Shown here piece after piece: positions 16,171 through 23,168 of a stretch of 41,903 bases of DNA. A model generated the notes under the pieces. That model searched no databases and was not told where the DNA came from. It was given only the letters and a program-made list of their open reading frames with translations. Every line of letters starts with the position of its first letter. Within the stretch, counting starts at the first letter, position 1. This DNA comes from Ruminococcaceae bacterium UBA2854. Lineage in GTDB: Bacteria > Bacillota > Clostridia > Oscillospirales > Acutalibacteraceae. The stretch is taken from assembly GCA_002350765.1 (NCBI GenBank), contig DEFK01000002.1, positions 1 through 41,903 of the forward strand, read 5' to 3'. The translations under genes and the position numbers were made by a program.

Positions 16171-16301
16171 CTGTCATCTTGAGCGGAGCGCAGCGAAGTC
16201 GAAAGATCTTATACCTCTTTTACAACGTCATCTTACAGAATAAGATTCTTCGACTAAATCGTTTCACGATTTTGCCCTTCGGGCACCGCTCAGAATGACA
16301 G
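16171..16301. repeat. Interspersed inverted repeat (TGTCAT-type, MITE-like)
   Basis: CTGTCATCTTGAGCGG...GCGAAGTCGAAAGATCTTAT at the left is the inverse of ATAAGATTCTTCGACT...CCGCTCAGAATGACAG at the right, with a 20-30-base spacer. A truncated start of another copy (GTCATCCTGAGTGG) lies just before it at about 16129. Such TGTCATTCTGAGCG-CGAAGAATC elements are common in Clostridia intergenic DNA. It has no gene. The rest of the 16102-16417 space holds small hairpins and quasi-repetitive AGAAGTAGGAAGTAGGGAGT. Confidence 0.75.
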
Positions 16302-16417
16302 ACAGGAACGTCAAATATTAATAAAACCATAACCTCCGCCGTTGATGAAGCTAAAAGCTTTTCTAAAGGCGGCTTTGGCTGTCGGAACTCCCGACTGACG
16401 TGGATAATAAAAAGTTC

Positions 16418-16446
16418 TTTACTTTTTTAATTTGTTGTGTTATAAT
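16418..16446 (+). promoter_or_regulatory. Promoter of rpsO (extended -10)
   Basis: TTTACT (16418-16423), 17 bp and TATAAT (16441-16446), with TG at 16438-16439 making an extended -10. The same TGTTATAAT occurs before ppdK. Confidence 0.8.
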
Positions 16447-16453
16447 AACTCCT

Positions 16454-16548
16454 GATAGCTTTAACGCGGATTCTGGATTAAGCCGCAATGCGGATTTTCA
16501 CAGCCTTAACCTGCGTTTTTGCAAATAATTTATAAAGGTGGAATAACA
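16454..16548 (+). ncRNA. Structured rpsO leader, possible S15 autoregulatory element
   Basis: The roughly 95-nt leader can form an outer stem GGATTAAG/CTTAACC around CCGC-AAT-GCGG, ending about 20 bases before the AAAGGTGG ribosome site. S15 often represses its own mRNA through structured leaders in bacteria. I cannot match this to a named class. Confidence 0.4.
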
Positions 16549-16812
16549 ATGTTACCCGAAGAAAAACAGGCAATAATTGCCGAATACGCTACTCACGAGG
16601 GAGATACAGGTTCTCCCGAGGTACAGATTGCTCTTCTTACAAAGAGAATCAACGACTTAACCGAGCATCTTAAAGAGCACAAGAAGGATCATCATTCTCG
16701 TCGCGGACTTTTAAAGATGGTTGGTCAGAGACGTTCTCTCCTTAAATACCTTACTAAGGTAGATATCGAGAGATACCGTTCAATTATCAAGAGATGCGGT
16801 ATTCGTAAGTAA
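16549..16812 (+). CDS. rpsO: 30S ribosomal protein S15
   Basis: S15 binds 16S rRNA helices h20-h22 and nucleates the platform of the small subunit. The 87-aa product has the family pattern: EYATHEGDTGSPEVQIALLTKRI, HLKEHKKDHHSRRGLLKMVGQRRSLLKYL and the end YRSIIKRCGIRK. ATG 16549 follows AAAGGTGG; a frame extending 10 codons upstream has no ribosome site. The rpsO-pnp order is widely conserved. Confidence 0.98.
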   Translation: MLPEEKQAIIAEYATHEGDTGSPEVQIALLTKRINDLTEHLKEHKKDHHSRRGLLKMVGQRRSLLKYLTKVDIERYRSIIKRCGIRK

Positions 16813-16822
16813 AAGTTATTTT

Positions 16823-16846
16823 AGGGCAAGCGGTGACGTTTGCCCT
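16823..16846 (+). other. Small hairpin after rpsO
   Basis: AGGGCAA (16823-16829) pairs with TTGCCCT (16840-16846). There is no T run, so it may attenuate or stabilise rather than terminate between rpsO and pnp. Confidence 0.4.
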
Positions 16847-16860
16847 ATATCTCGTTTATT

Positions 16861-16957
16861 ACAGGATTTTTACGCACTCGCTTTAGCGGTAAAACGAGCG
16901 TATAATTATATCTTTTATATGTTGGTTTTATTGCTAAGTGACGCTAAAAAATCCTGT
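16861..16957 (+). promoter_or_regulatory. Long stem in the pnp leader
   Basis: ACAGGATTTTT (16861-16871) pairs with AAAAATCCTGT (16947-16957), closing a 97-nt structure with inner hairpins such as CGCT-TT-AGCG. It ends about 25 bases before the pnp ribosome site. In E. coli an RNase III-cut stem upstream of pnp mediates PNPase autocontrol, so a similar role is possible. Confidence 0.5.
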
Positions 16958-16994
16958 GAAATATAATTGAGTTTTAACTCAGAAAGGATTTTTT

Positions 16995-19211
16995 ATGAAC
17001 CAGAAAATGGAGTTTCCGAACTATAGAGTGTTCGAAACAGAATTTGCAGGCAGACCTTTAAAGGTCGAAACAGGTAAAATGACTCAGCTCGCTAACGGCG
17101 CTTGTTTAGTAACCTACGGCGAGACAGTAGTACACGTAGCGGTAACGGCTTCCGCTAAGCCCAGAGACGGCGTAGATTTCTTCCCGCTCTCAGTTGATTA
17201 CGAGGAGAAGCAGTACGCCGCGGGAAGAATCCCTGGATCTTTCTTAAAGAGAGAGGGACGTCCTTCCGAGAAGGCTATCTTAACAAGCCGTGTAATCGAC
17301 CGTCCTATCCGTCCTTTATTCCCGAAGGATATGCGTAACGACTGTTCGGTTGTATGTACGGTTATGGCTGTTGATCCCGACTGCTCGCCCGAAATCGCCG
17401 CTATGGTAGGTACTTCTATCGCGATTTCTATTTCCGACGTTCCCTGGAACGGCCCTATCAGCGGATGTTCCGTAGGTCTTGTTGACGGCGAAATCGTTAT
17501 CAACCCTAACGAGGAGCAGAGAGCTAAGTCCGATATGGCTACAACCGTAGCTTCAACAAGCGAGAGAATCGCTATGATTGAAGCAGGCGCTAACTGCGTT
17601 GACGACGAGACTATGTACAACGCTATTATGGCTGGTCACGAGGCTAACCAGAAGATTATCGAGTTTATCAACGGTATCGTTGCCGAAATCGGTAAGGAGA
17701 AATTCGAGTATCCTTCTAACGATCCCGATCCCGAGATGTTCGAGGCTATCTATAACTTCGCCGAGGCTGACGTTAAGGTTGCTCTCGATACAGACGATAA
17801 GACTGTACGTGACGAGAGATTAAAGCCGATTTACGAGGCTGTACACGAGAAATTCGACGAGGAATATCCCGAGTGCGAGGCTAAGATTGACGAGTGTATG
17901 TATAAGACACAGAAGACAATCGTTCGCCGCTGGCTCTTAGACGAGCAGAAGCGTGTTGACGGTCGTGAGATGGACGATATCCGTCCGCTCGCTTCCGAGG
18001 TAGGCGTGCTCCCGAGAGTTCACGGTTCAGGTATGTTTACAAGAGGACAGACACAGGTTCTTACAATCGCTACTTTAGGTTCCGTTGCCGAGAAACAGAT
18101 TCTCGACGGACTTGACGGCGAGACTGAGAAAAGATATATTCACCACTACAACTTCCCGAGCTATTCGGTAGGCGAGACTAAGCCCAGCCGCGGCCCCGGA
18201 CGCCGTGAAATCGGTCACGGAGCTTTAGCCGAGAGAGCTTTACTCCCCGTAATTCCTCCTGTCGAGGAATTCCCGTACGCTTTAAGACTTGTATCCGAGG
18301 TTCTTTCCTCCAACGGTTCAACCTCACAGGGTTCAGTCTGCGGTTCAACACTTGCTCTTATGGACGCGGGTGTTCCGATCAAGGCTCCCGTAGCGGGTAT
18401 CTCCTGCGGACTTATCACCGAGGGCGAGAGATGGATGACTATGGTTGATATCCAGGGCCTCGAGGACTTCTTCGGCGATATGGACTTTAAGGTAGCGGGT
18501 ACTAAAGACGGTATCACAGCTATCCAGATGGACTTAAAAATCAGCGGACTTCTCCCCGAAATGGTTAAGGAAGCGCTCGAGAAAACTCATAAGGCTCGTA
18601 ACTATATCCTCGATGAGGTTATGCTTAAAGCTATCGCTGAGCCTCGTCCCGAGCTTTCAAAATACGCTCCCAAGATGTTTACAACCTCTATCGACGCCGA
18701 GAAGATTTCCGAGGTTATCGGTAAGAGCGGTAAGGTTATTAAGGAAATCCAGGCTCAGTGCGAGTGTAAGGTTGATATCGAGGAAGACGGCGATAAGGGT
18801 AACGTATTCGTATCAGGTCTTGATACCGAGAAGTGTAAGCGCGCTTTAGCTATGATCGAGACTATCGCTAACGATCCTGAGCCGGGCGCTATGTTCTACG
18901 GTAAGGTAACACGTATTATGGACTTCGGCGCGTTTGTTGAAATCGCTCCGGGTAAAGAGGGACTTTGCCATGTAAGCCAGCTCGACGTTAAGCGCACTAA
19001 TAAGGTAACCGACGTCGTAAATGTAGGCGACGTTATCAGAGTTAAGGTGCTTGAGATTGACGACAAGGGACGTCTTAACTTAAGCCGCAGAGCGGTGCTT
19101 ATCGAGGTTGACGGCTTAGAGCCCGAGAATGACCCCGACGAGGACAGAAAGAATTCCCGTCCCCGCGGCAGAGGCAGAGGCGACCGCCATCATCACAGAA
19201 GAGATAAATAA
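16995..19211 (+). CDS. pnp: Polyribonucleotide nucleotidyltransferase (PNPase)
   Basis: PNPase is a trimeric 3'-5' phosphorolytic exoribonuclease. Two RNase PH-like domains are separated by a helical linker (about residues 8-550), with motifs VDYEEKQYAAGRIPGSFLKR near the first and FTRGQTQVLT and YNFPSYSVGE in the second, catalytic one. A KH domain (about 560-620, EKISEVIGKSGKVIKEI) and an S1 domain (about 630-700, YGKVTRIMDFGAFVEI) follow, then an Arg/Gly/His tail (RPRGRGRGDRHHH). The length is 738 aa. The start has AGAAAGGA upstream. It follows rpsO and a structured leader and ends at a strong terminator. Confidence 0.98.
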   Translation: MNQKMEFPNYRVFETEFAGRPLKVETGKMTQLANGACLVTYGETVVHVAVTASAKPRDGVDFFPLSVDYEEKQYAAGRIPGSFLKREGRPSEKAILTSRVIDRPIRPLFPKDMRNDCSVVCTVMAVDPDCSPEIAAMVGTSIAISISDVPWNGPISGCSVGLVDGEIVINPNEEQRAKSDMATTVASTSERIAMIEAGANCVDDETMYNAIMAGHEANQKIIEFINGIVAEIGKEKFEYPSNDPDPEMFEAIYNFAEADVKVALDTDDKTVRDERLKPIYEAVHEKFDEEYPECEAKIDECMYKTQKTIVRRWLLDEQKRVDGREMDDIRPLASEVGVLPRVHGSGMFTRGQTQVLTIATLGSVAEKQILDGLDGETEKRYIHHYNFPSYSVGETKPSRGPGRREIGHGALAERALLPVIPPVEEFPYALRLVSEVLSSNGSTSQGSVCGSTLALMDAGVPIKAPVAGISCGLITEGERWMTMVDIQGLEDFFGDMDFKVAGTKDGITAIQMDLKISGLLPEMVKEALEKTHKARNYILDEVMLKAIAEPRPELSKYAPKMFTTSIDAEKISEVIGKSGKVIKEIQAQCECKVDIEEDGDKGNVFVSGLDTEKCKRALAMIETIANDPEPGAMFYGKVTRIMDFGAFVEIAPGKEGLCHVSQLDVKRTNKVTDVVNVGDVIRVKVLEIDDKGRLNLSRRAVLIEVDGLEPENDPDEDRKNSRPRGRGRGDRHHHRRDK

Positions 19212-19225
19212 TCATATTAAAAATT

Positions 19226-19260
19226 CGGGTTGACCGTTTCGGTCAACCCGATATTTTTTT
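19226..19260 (+). terminator. Terminator of pnp
   Basis: CGGGTTGACC (19226-19235) pairs with GGTCAACCCG (19241-19250), loop GTTTC, followed by ATATTTTTTT. Confidence 0.95.
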
Positions 19261-19297
19261 ATGTAGTGGTCAGTGGTCAGTTCTCAGTACAATCTCG

Positions 19298-19525
19298 GCA
19301 CTGCGCGGATACAGAGGTATATCTTCCGATTACGCAGAGTTCTCAAAAGCTATGAACCTTAAACAGCAGCGTGAAAGAGTAACTGTTGACGGGTTAGGTA
19401 ATATAGGCGTTGGGAAATGGAAAAGAGATTTGACGAATAAACCATATAGTGATACAATGCATTTGAAAGGGAAAATGTCAAATATAGATGTTCGTAAATG
19501 GTATATAGCTCAGAAGATACCCTGA
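19298..19525 (+). pseudogene. 5'-truncated toxin-like C-terminal fragment
   Basis: Seventy-five codons are open to a TGA at 19523-19525 but have no start with a ribosome site, and the frame runs back into the pnp terminator. The peptide contains YAEFSKAMNLKQQRERV, GVGKWKRDLTNKPYSDT and ends NIDVRKWYIAQKIP. The style (short basic and aromatic C-terminal module directly before a small acidic gene) resembles the tip of a polymorphic or contact-dependent toxin. The family cannot be named. It is AT-richer than the core genes around it, so it is probably acquired and then truncated. Confidence 0.55.
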
Positions 19526-19582
19526 AAACCGCCCAAAAACGAGAAAAAAGGTTAATAAATCCCTAGGATTGGAGGAGTAGCA

Positions 19583-19819
19583 ATGTTTAGTTATACAATT
19601 TGCAATGAGCCAGATAAAGAGCTTTTTAAAAAGCAATGTAAAGCACTTGAAAGCAATATTCCAAATATTCAAAAAGGGAAACTGCTGGAAGACGTTGATG
19701 GCTCGGAAACTCAAACTTACTCTTTGAACGGCAAAGAAATTACTGTGCATAACAGTTTTTATATTGGTTGTTTGTTAGTGAAGTCAGAATGCGACTTATT
19801 ACCTTATTTTAAAAAGTAA
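19583..19819 (+). CDS. Small protein, probable orphan immunity protein
   Basis: A 78-aa acidic protein starts at ATG 19583 after GGAGGAG. It has no signal peptide or membrane segment. The sequence (FSYTICNEPDKELFKKQC..., HNSFYIGCLLVKSE) is not from a family I can name with certainty. Its position 57 bases after a toxin-like C-terminal fragment, its size and its acidity suggest an immunity protein left behind after loss of most of the toxin gene. Base composition matches the toxin fragment rather than pnp. The ribosome site is intact, so it may still be made. Confidence 0.6.
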   Translation: MFSYTICNEPDKELFKKQCKALESNIPNIQKGKLLEDVDGSETQTYSLNGKEITVHNSFYIGCLLVKSECDLLPYFKK

Positions 19820-19822
19820 TTA

Positions 19823-19858
19823 ATGTGCGTTATGGTGTTTATCCGTAGCGCATTTTTA
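19823..19858 (+). terminator. Imperfect terminator after the small protein
   Basis: ATGTGCGTTATGG and CCGTAGCGCAT pair with two bulges, followed by TTTTTATTT. Confidence 0.5.
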
Positions 19859-19873
19859 TTTGGGAGAGAATGA

Positions 19874-20020
19874 ATGAAATGTCCGTATCATATAAAAACA
19901 AGAATACATACACAAACCTATAGCGATATGAACGATAACGACAACGGTATATCGAGCGGGTTTATTAGCGATTATTATTCTGAACACCTTTTGTGCGCAA
20001 GAATACTTTACACAGGCTAA
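19874..20020 (+). CDS. Small phage-type protein, C-terminus possibly frameshifted
   Basis: ATG 19874, after GGGAGAG, opens 48 codons beginning MKCPYHIKTRIHTQTYSD. This beginning resembles small Cys-containing proteins found near the structural genes of Firmicute phages, which usually end in a CxxxxC-type motif. Here the frame ends ...EHLLCARILYTG. In the next frame the DNA reads ...CAQEYFTQANLAGNERRK to a stop at 20046-20048, which looks like the expected tail, so a one-base change may have cut the protein. It is the only trace of a phage gene upstream of the packaging genes. Confidence 0.4.
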   Translation: MKCPYHIKTRIHTQTYSDMNDNDNGISSGFISDYYSEHLLCARILYTG

Positions 20021-20068
20021 TCTTGCGGGAAACGAGCGCAGAAAATAAAAAAATTTAAAAAAATTTAT

Positions 20069-20107
20069 GAAGAAATTGCATATTTTTATGCAATTTCTTC
20101 TTTTTTT
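20069..20107 (+). terminator. Strong, probably bidirectional terminator just before the phage cluster
   Basis: GAAGAAATTGCATA (20069-20082) pairs perfectly with TATGCAATTTCTTC (20087-20100), loop TTTT, then seven T residues. The opposite side also has long A runs, so it can work both ways. It ends about 38 bases before the small terminase gene, too close for a normal promoter in between. Confidence 0.9.
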
Positions 20108-20145
20108 GCGTTTATATATGAGAGCTGAATGAAAGGAGGATAAAT

Positions 20146-20607
20146 ATGTCACAGCTTAGTAAAAAAGAAAAAGCGTTTTGCGAAAGGTATTTTGAAAGAG
20201 GAGATATAGAAGAAGCGGTCAGATTCTCGGGTATCTCCAAAAATCCGTATGAGCTTTTAAGGCGCGCGGACGTTACAAACGAGATAAAACGCCTCGGCGA
20301 AAGTGTTGATAAAAACATCGAGGCTATAGCTAAAAACGCCCTCGTACGTCTTATGACGGGAAATATAAGCGACGCGGTCGGTCTTTTGTATTCGGATAAG
20401 CCCGATATAGATAAGCTTAAAGAGCTCGATTTGTTTATGATTTCCGAGATAAAGCGTAAAGGCGATGTAACGGAGATTAAATTTTTCGACAGATTTAAAG
20501 CGATAAAAAGCTTGCTCGAGGGATTTAATTCAGGCAACGAGGCTGTGCCGTTTTACGACGCGCTTATAGAGGGCGCGCGTAAGCTAGGTAATGAGTATGG
20601 AGATTAA
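20146..20607 (+). CDS. Phage terminase small subunit
   Basis: This 153-aa protein should recognise packaging-start DNA and hand it to the large terminase. The N-terminal helix-turn-helix region (KKEKAFCERYFERGDIEEAVRFSG, residues 6-30) and the following helical segment, then NIEAIAKNALVRLMTG, are typical of Terminase_2/PBSX XtmA-type small subunits. The C-terminus (115-153) is acidic. AAAGGAGG lies 7 bases upstream of the ATG. It overlaps the large terminase by 17 bases. It is the first gene after a strong terminator. Confidence 0.85.
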   Translation: MSQLSKKEKAFCERYFERGDIEEAVRFSGISKNPYELLRRADVTNEIKRLGESVDKNIEAIAKNALVRLMTGNISDAVGLLYSDKPDIDKLKELDLFMISEIKRKGDVTEIKFFDRFKAIKSLLEGFNSGNEAVPFYDALIEGARKLGNEYGD

Positions 20608-21838
20608 ACCGTTTTCCAAAAAGCAGTATGAAGCGCTTACCTGGTGGTGTAAGGAAAGCCGCTATTCGGAGAAAACCGCGATAATATGCGACGGCGCTGT
20701 ACGTTCGGGAAAAACATTCTGTATGTCGCTCTCATTTATTTTCTGGATGTTTTACCGATTTAATAATTCAAGTTTCGCTATCTGCGGAAAGACTATCCGA
20801 AGCGCGAGAAGAAATATCATTACGCCTATGGTCGATACCTTACGCGGGCTGGGATTTACGGTTGACGAAAAGCTTAGTCATAATCTATTGACTATAGCTT
20901 ACAGGGGCAGAGTTAACCGCGTTTATATCTTCGGCGGTAAGGACGAGAGCAGCGCTTCTCTGATCCAGGGTATAACGCTCTCGGGCGTTTTGTTCGACGA
21001 GGTCGCGCTTATGCCGAGGTCGTTTGTCGAGCAGGCTTTAGCGCGTTGCTCCGTGGACGGAAGCAGGTTCTGGTTTAATTGCAACCCCGAATATCCCGCT
21101 CATTGGTTTTACAGAAACTGGATAAAAAACGCCGATAAGAAGAACGCTTTATATCTTCATTTTACTATGAGGGATAATCCCTCGTTATCGAAAGAAGTGA
21201 TTAAGCGTTACGAAACCTTATACAGCGGAAGCTTTTATGAGAGATTTATTCTCGGACGGTGGGTAGCTGTATCAGGCGCTGTTTATCCTTTTATGAAGGA
21301 CAGCTCTTTTGTAAGCAGGCCCGACGGCCCGTTTGAGCGCTTCGCGGTTTCCGTGGACTACGGAACGGTGAATCCCGCTTCTTTCGGACTTTGGGCGCTT
21401 AAAGACGAGGTGTGGTACCGTATCGACGAGGTTTATTTCGACTCTCGTAAGGAGGGTTATCAGCGTACCGACGAGGAGCATTATAAGGCTCTTTTGGAGC
21501 TTATCGGTAACAGGAAAGCGGATAAGATTACGGTTGACCCAAGCGCCGCTTCCTTTATCGAAACGATAAGACGCCACGGTAAGCTCGATGTTATTCCCGC
21601 CGTTAACGACGTTTTAAACGGAATACGGCTTACGGGTACGGCGCTTAAAGAGGGGAGAATTAAAATCTGCGATAACTGCGTAGACAGTATCCGCGAATTC
21701 TCCCTCTACCGCTGGAATGAGAATGGAATGGATATGCCGATTAAGGAAAATGACCACGCTATGGACGACATAAGATATTTTGTCGCGACAATCCTGAATG
21801 ACAGCGATGATTTTATGGTGCTCGCTGCCAGGAGATAG
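20591..21838 (+). CDS. Phage terminase large subunit (PBSX type)
   Basis: This is the DNA-packaging ATPase-nuclease. The ATPase has Walker A GAVRSGKT (35-42), Walker B GVLFDEVAL with Asp136 and catalytic Glu137, and the coupling motif FNCNPEYPAHWFY (162-174). The nuclease domain has Asp256 (SVDYGT), Asp316 (TVDPS) and Asp392/393 (NDHAMDDIRY), so all expected acidic metal ligands are kept. At 415 aa it is the usual size for PBSX/SPP1-type proteins. A second ATG six bases in is an alternative start. Intact catalytic residues argue that packaging is still under selection. Confidence 0.94.
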   Translation: MSMEIKPFSKKQYEALTWWCKESRYSEKTAIICDGAVRSGKTFCMSLSFIFWMFYRFNNSSFAICGKTIRSARRNIITPMVDTLRGLGFTVDEKLSHNLLTIAYRGRVNRVYIFGGKDESSASLIQGITLSGVLFDEVALMPRSFVEQALARCSVDGSRFWFNCNPEYPAHWFYRNWIKNADKKNALYLHFTMRDNPSLSKEVIKRYETLYSGSFYERFILGRWVAVSGAVYPFMKDSSFVSRPDGPFERFAVSVDYGTVNPASFGLWALKDEVWYRIDEVYFDSRKEGYQRTDEEHYKALLELIGNRKADKITVDPSAASFIETIRRHGKLDVIPAVNDVLNGIRLTGTALKEGRIKICDNCVDSIREFSLYRWNENGMDMPIKENDHAMDDIRYFVATILNDSDDFMVLAARR

Positions 21839-21845
21839 TAGGAGA

Positions 21846-21867
21846 ACAGTACGATAAATCGTACTGT
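21846..21867 (+). repeat. Short palindrome after the terminase gene
   Basis: ACAGTACGAT (21846-21855) and ATCGTACTGT (21858-21867) are perfect inverted repeats with a 2-base centre. It may be a hairpin or a protein-binding site. Confidence 0.6.
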
Positions 21868-21878
21868 ACGGATTAATG

Positions 21879-22006
21879 TTGTCCGCTCAGTTTGTCCCTG
21901 CGGGACAACGAGCAATGACTGAATTTCTATTTACGCCTTATCCGCCCACGATAAGGTTGTAAGTACAGTCAATTATTACTTGTGGGCGGAAAGGCTATAG
22001 AAATTT
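21879..22006 (+). repeat. Structured repeat, copy 2, covering the portal ribosome site
   Basis: TTGTCCGCTCAGT (21879-21891) and GAGCAATGACT (21910-21920) bracket the hairpin TTGTCCC-TGC-GGGACAA. A second, longer hairpin follows: AATTTCTAT...CGCCTTATCCGCCCAC pairs with GTGGGCGGAAAGGC...ATAGAAATT. The GGAAAGG that should be the portal ribosome site lies in its 3' arm. The layout is the same as at 1444-1523. This is the only real gap inside the cluster. Confidence 0.65.
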
Positions 22007-23168
22007 GAAATTCTTTAAAAGAAATAAAATCAAGGAGGATAAGGCGCCTCCCGTTTATCCCGCTCCCGTAACCGCGAACGCTCATCCCTTCGCCGTCTTA
22101 AAGAACTATTCGCCGTTGACGATGACGGAATACGAGCTTTATTCAAGCCTGAGACAAGCTGTACCGATTATAGACGCGGCAATTGATAAGACCGTAAGGC
22201 TGATGGGCGGTTTCGAGGTTACTACGAATAACGACGCGGTTGATAACGAGCTGAGTATTTTTCTTAATTCAGTACGGACTAACGGCGGAAACCACGGTAT
22301 ATTTCCCTTTATTACAACCTATATAAACGATATGCTGACCTACGGCGAGGCGATCGGCGAGATTGTCCTCGACAGGTCGAAAAGCGAAATCGCCGCGCTG
22401 TATAACGCGGGCGTAAAGGATGTAACCATTATAGCGGATGAAAGCCCGCTTAATCTGAAGGTTTGCCGTAACGATTCGCTGAAAACGCCCGTTAAGAATC
22501 AGGAGCTTATTATCCCGACCTTGCTTAATCCTCAGCCAGGAACGGTAAAGGGTACTTCGATTTTAAGAGGACTTCCGTTTGTCAGCGAGGTGCTTCTAAC
22601 CGTATTCAACAGCCTTAAAACCAACTGGGAGCGTATCGGCGACGTGAGATTTGCCGTTACGTATAAGCCCGACAATAACTCGGCGGCTGTTACCAAAAAA
22701 CAGGCTCAGCAGATTGCCGACGAATGGAGCAAGGCTATGCGCTCGAGCGAGGTGTGCGATTTTGTATCGGTCGGCGACGTTAACGTGAAGGTTATCGGGG
22801 CTGATAATCAGATTCTAGACTGCGACGTTCCGATAAAGCATCTGCTCGAACAGATTATAGCCAAGCTGTCGCTGCCGCCGTTCGTACTAGGACTTAGCTG
22901 GTCGAGCACCGAGCGAATGAGTGCCCAGCAGGCGGATATTTTAACGAGCGAGCTCGAGTTTTACCGCTCGCTGGTATCGCCCGTTATAGCGAAAATCTGC
23001 AAGATGTTTTTAAGGCTTAGGGGATTCGACGATTATGTCGAGGTTAAATGGGATTTAATCAACCTCCAGGATGAGGTTGAGCTTTCGCAGGCGCGCCTTA
23101 ATAACGCTAAAGCGGAAGAGATAGAAAAGCGAATAGAGGTGGATGATGAAGACAGGACAGGTTATTAA
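22005..23168 (+). CDS. Phage portal protein
   Basis: The portal is the 12-mer ring through which DNA enters the capsid. The 387-aa product has the typical order: a basic N-terminus, helical wing (TEYELYSSLRQAVPIIDAAIDKTVRLMGG, 40-68), clip and stem regions, and the C-terminal crown ending in acidic helices (AEEIEKRIEVDDED). Motif LPPFVLGLSWSSTERMSAQQADI near 293-315 is characteristic of PBSX/HK97-like portals. The start is TTG at 22005, with GGAAAGG about 11 bases upstream inside a hairpin arm; no nearer ATG keeps the N-terminus. The 3' end overlaps the protease gene by 26 bases. Confidence 0.9.
   Translation: MKFFKRNKIKEDKAPPVYPAPVTANAHPFAVLKNYSPLTMTEYELYSSLRQAVPIIDAAIDKTVRLMGGFEVTTNNDAVDNELSIFLNSVRTNGGNHGIFPFITTYINDMLTYGEAIGEIVLDRSKSEIAALYNAGVKDVTIIADESPLNLKVCRNDSLKTPVKNQELIIPTLLNPQPGTVKGTSILRGLPFVSEVLLTVFNSLKTNWERIGDVRFAVTYKPDNNSAAVTKKQAQQIADEWSKAMRSSEVCDFVSVGDVNVKVIGADNQILDCDVPIKHLLEQIIAKLSLPPFVLGLSWSSTERMSAQQADILTSELEFYRSLVSPVIAKICKMFLRLRGFDDYVEVKWDLINLQDEVELSQARLNNAKAEEIEKRIEVDDEDRTGY

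Noticed and set aside
16345..16398. 17-codon ORF MKLKAFLKAALAVGTPD upstream of rpsO
   Set aside because: No ribosome site, and it lies in a region that folds into two hairpins before the rpsO promoter.
19856..20152. 98-codon minus-strand frame over the phage-cluster upstream region
   Set aside because: No ribosome site, unlikely composition, and it runs across a strong terminator hairpin.
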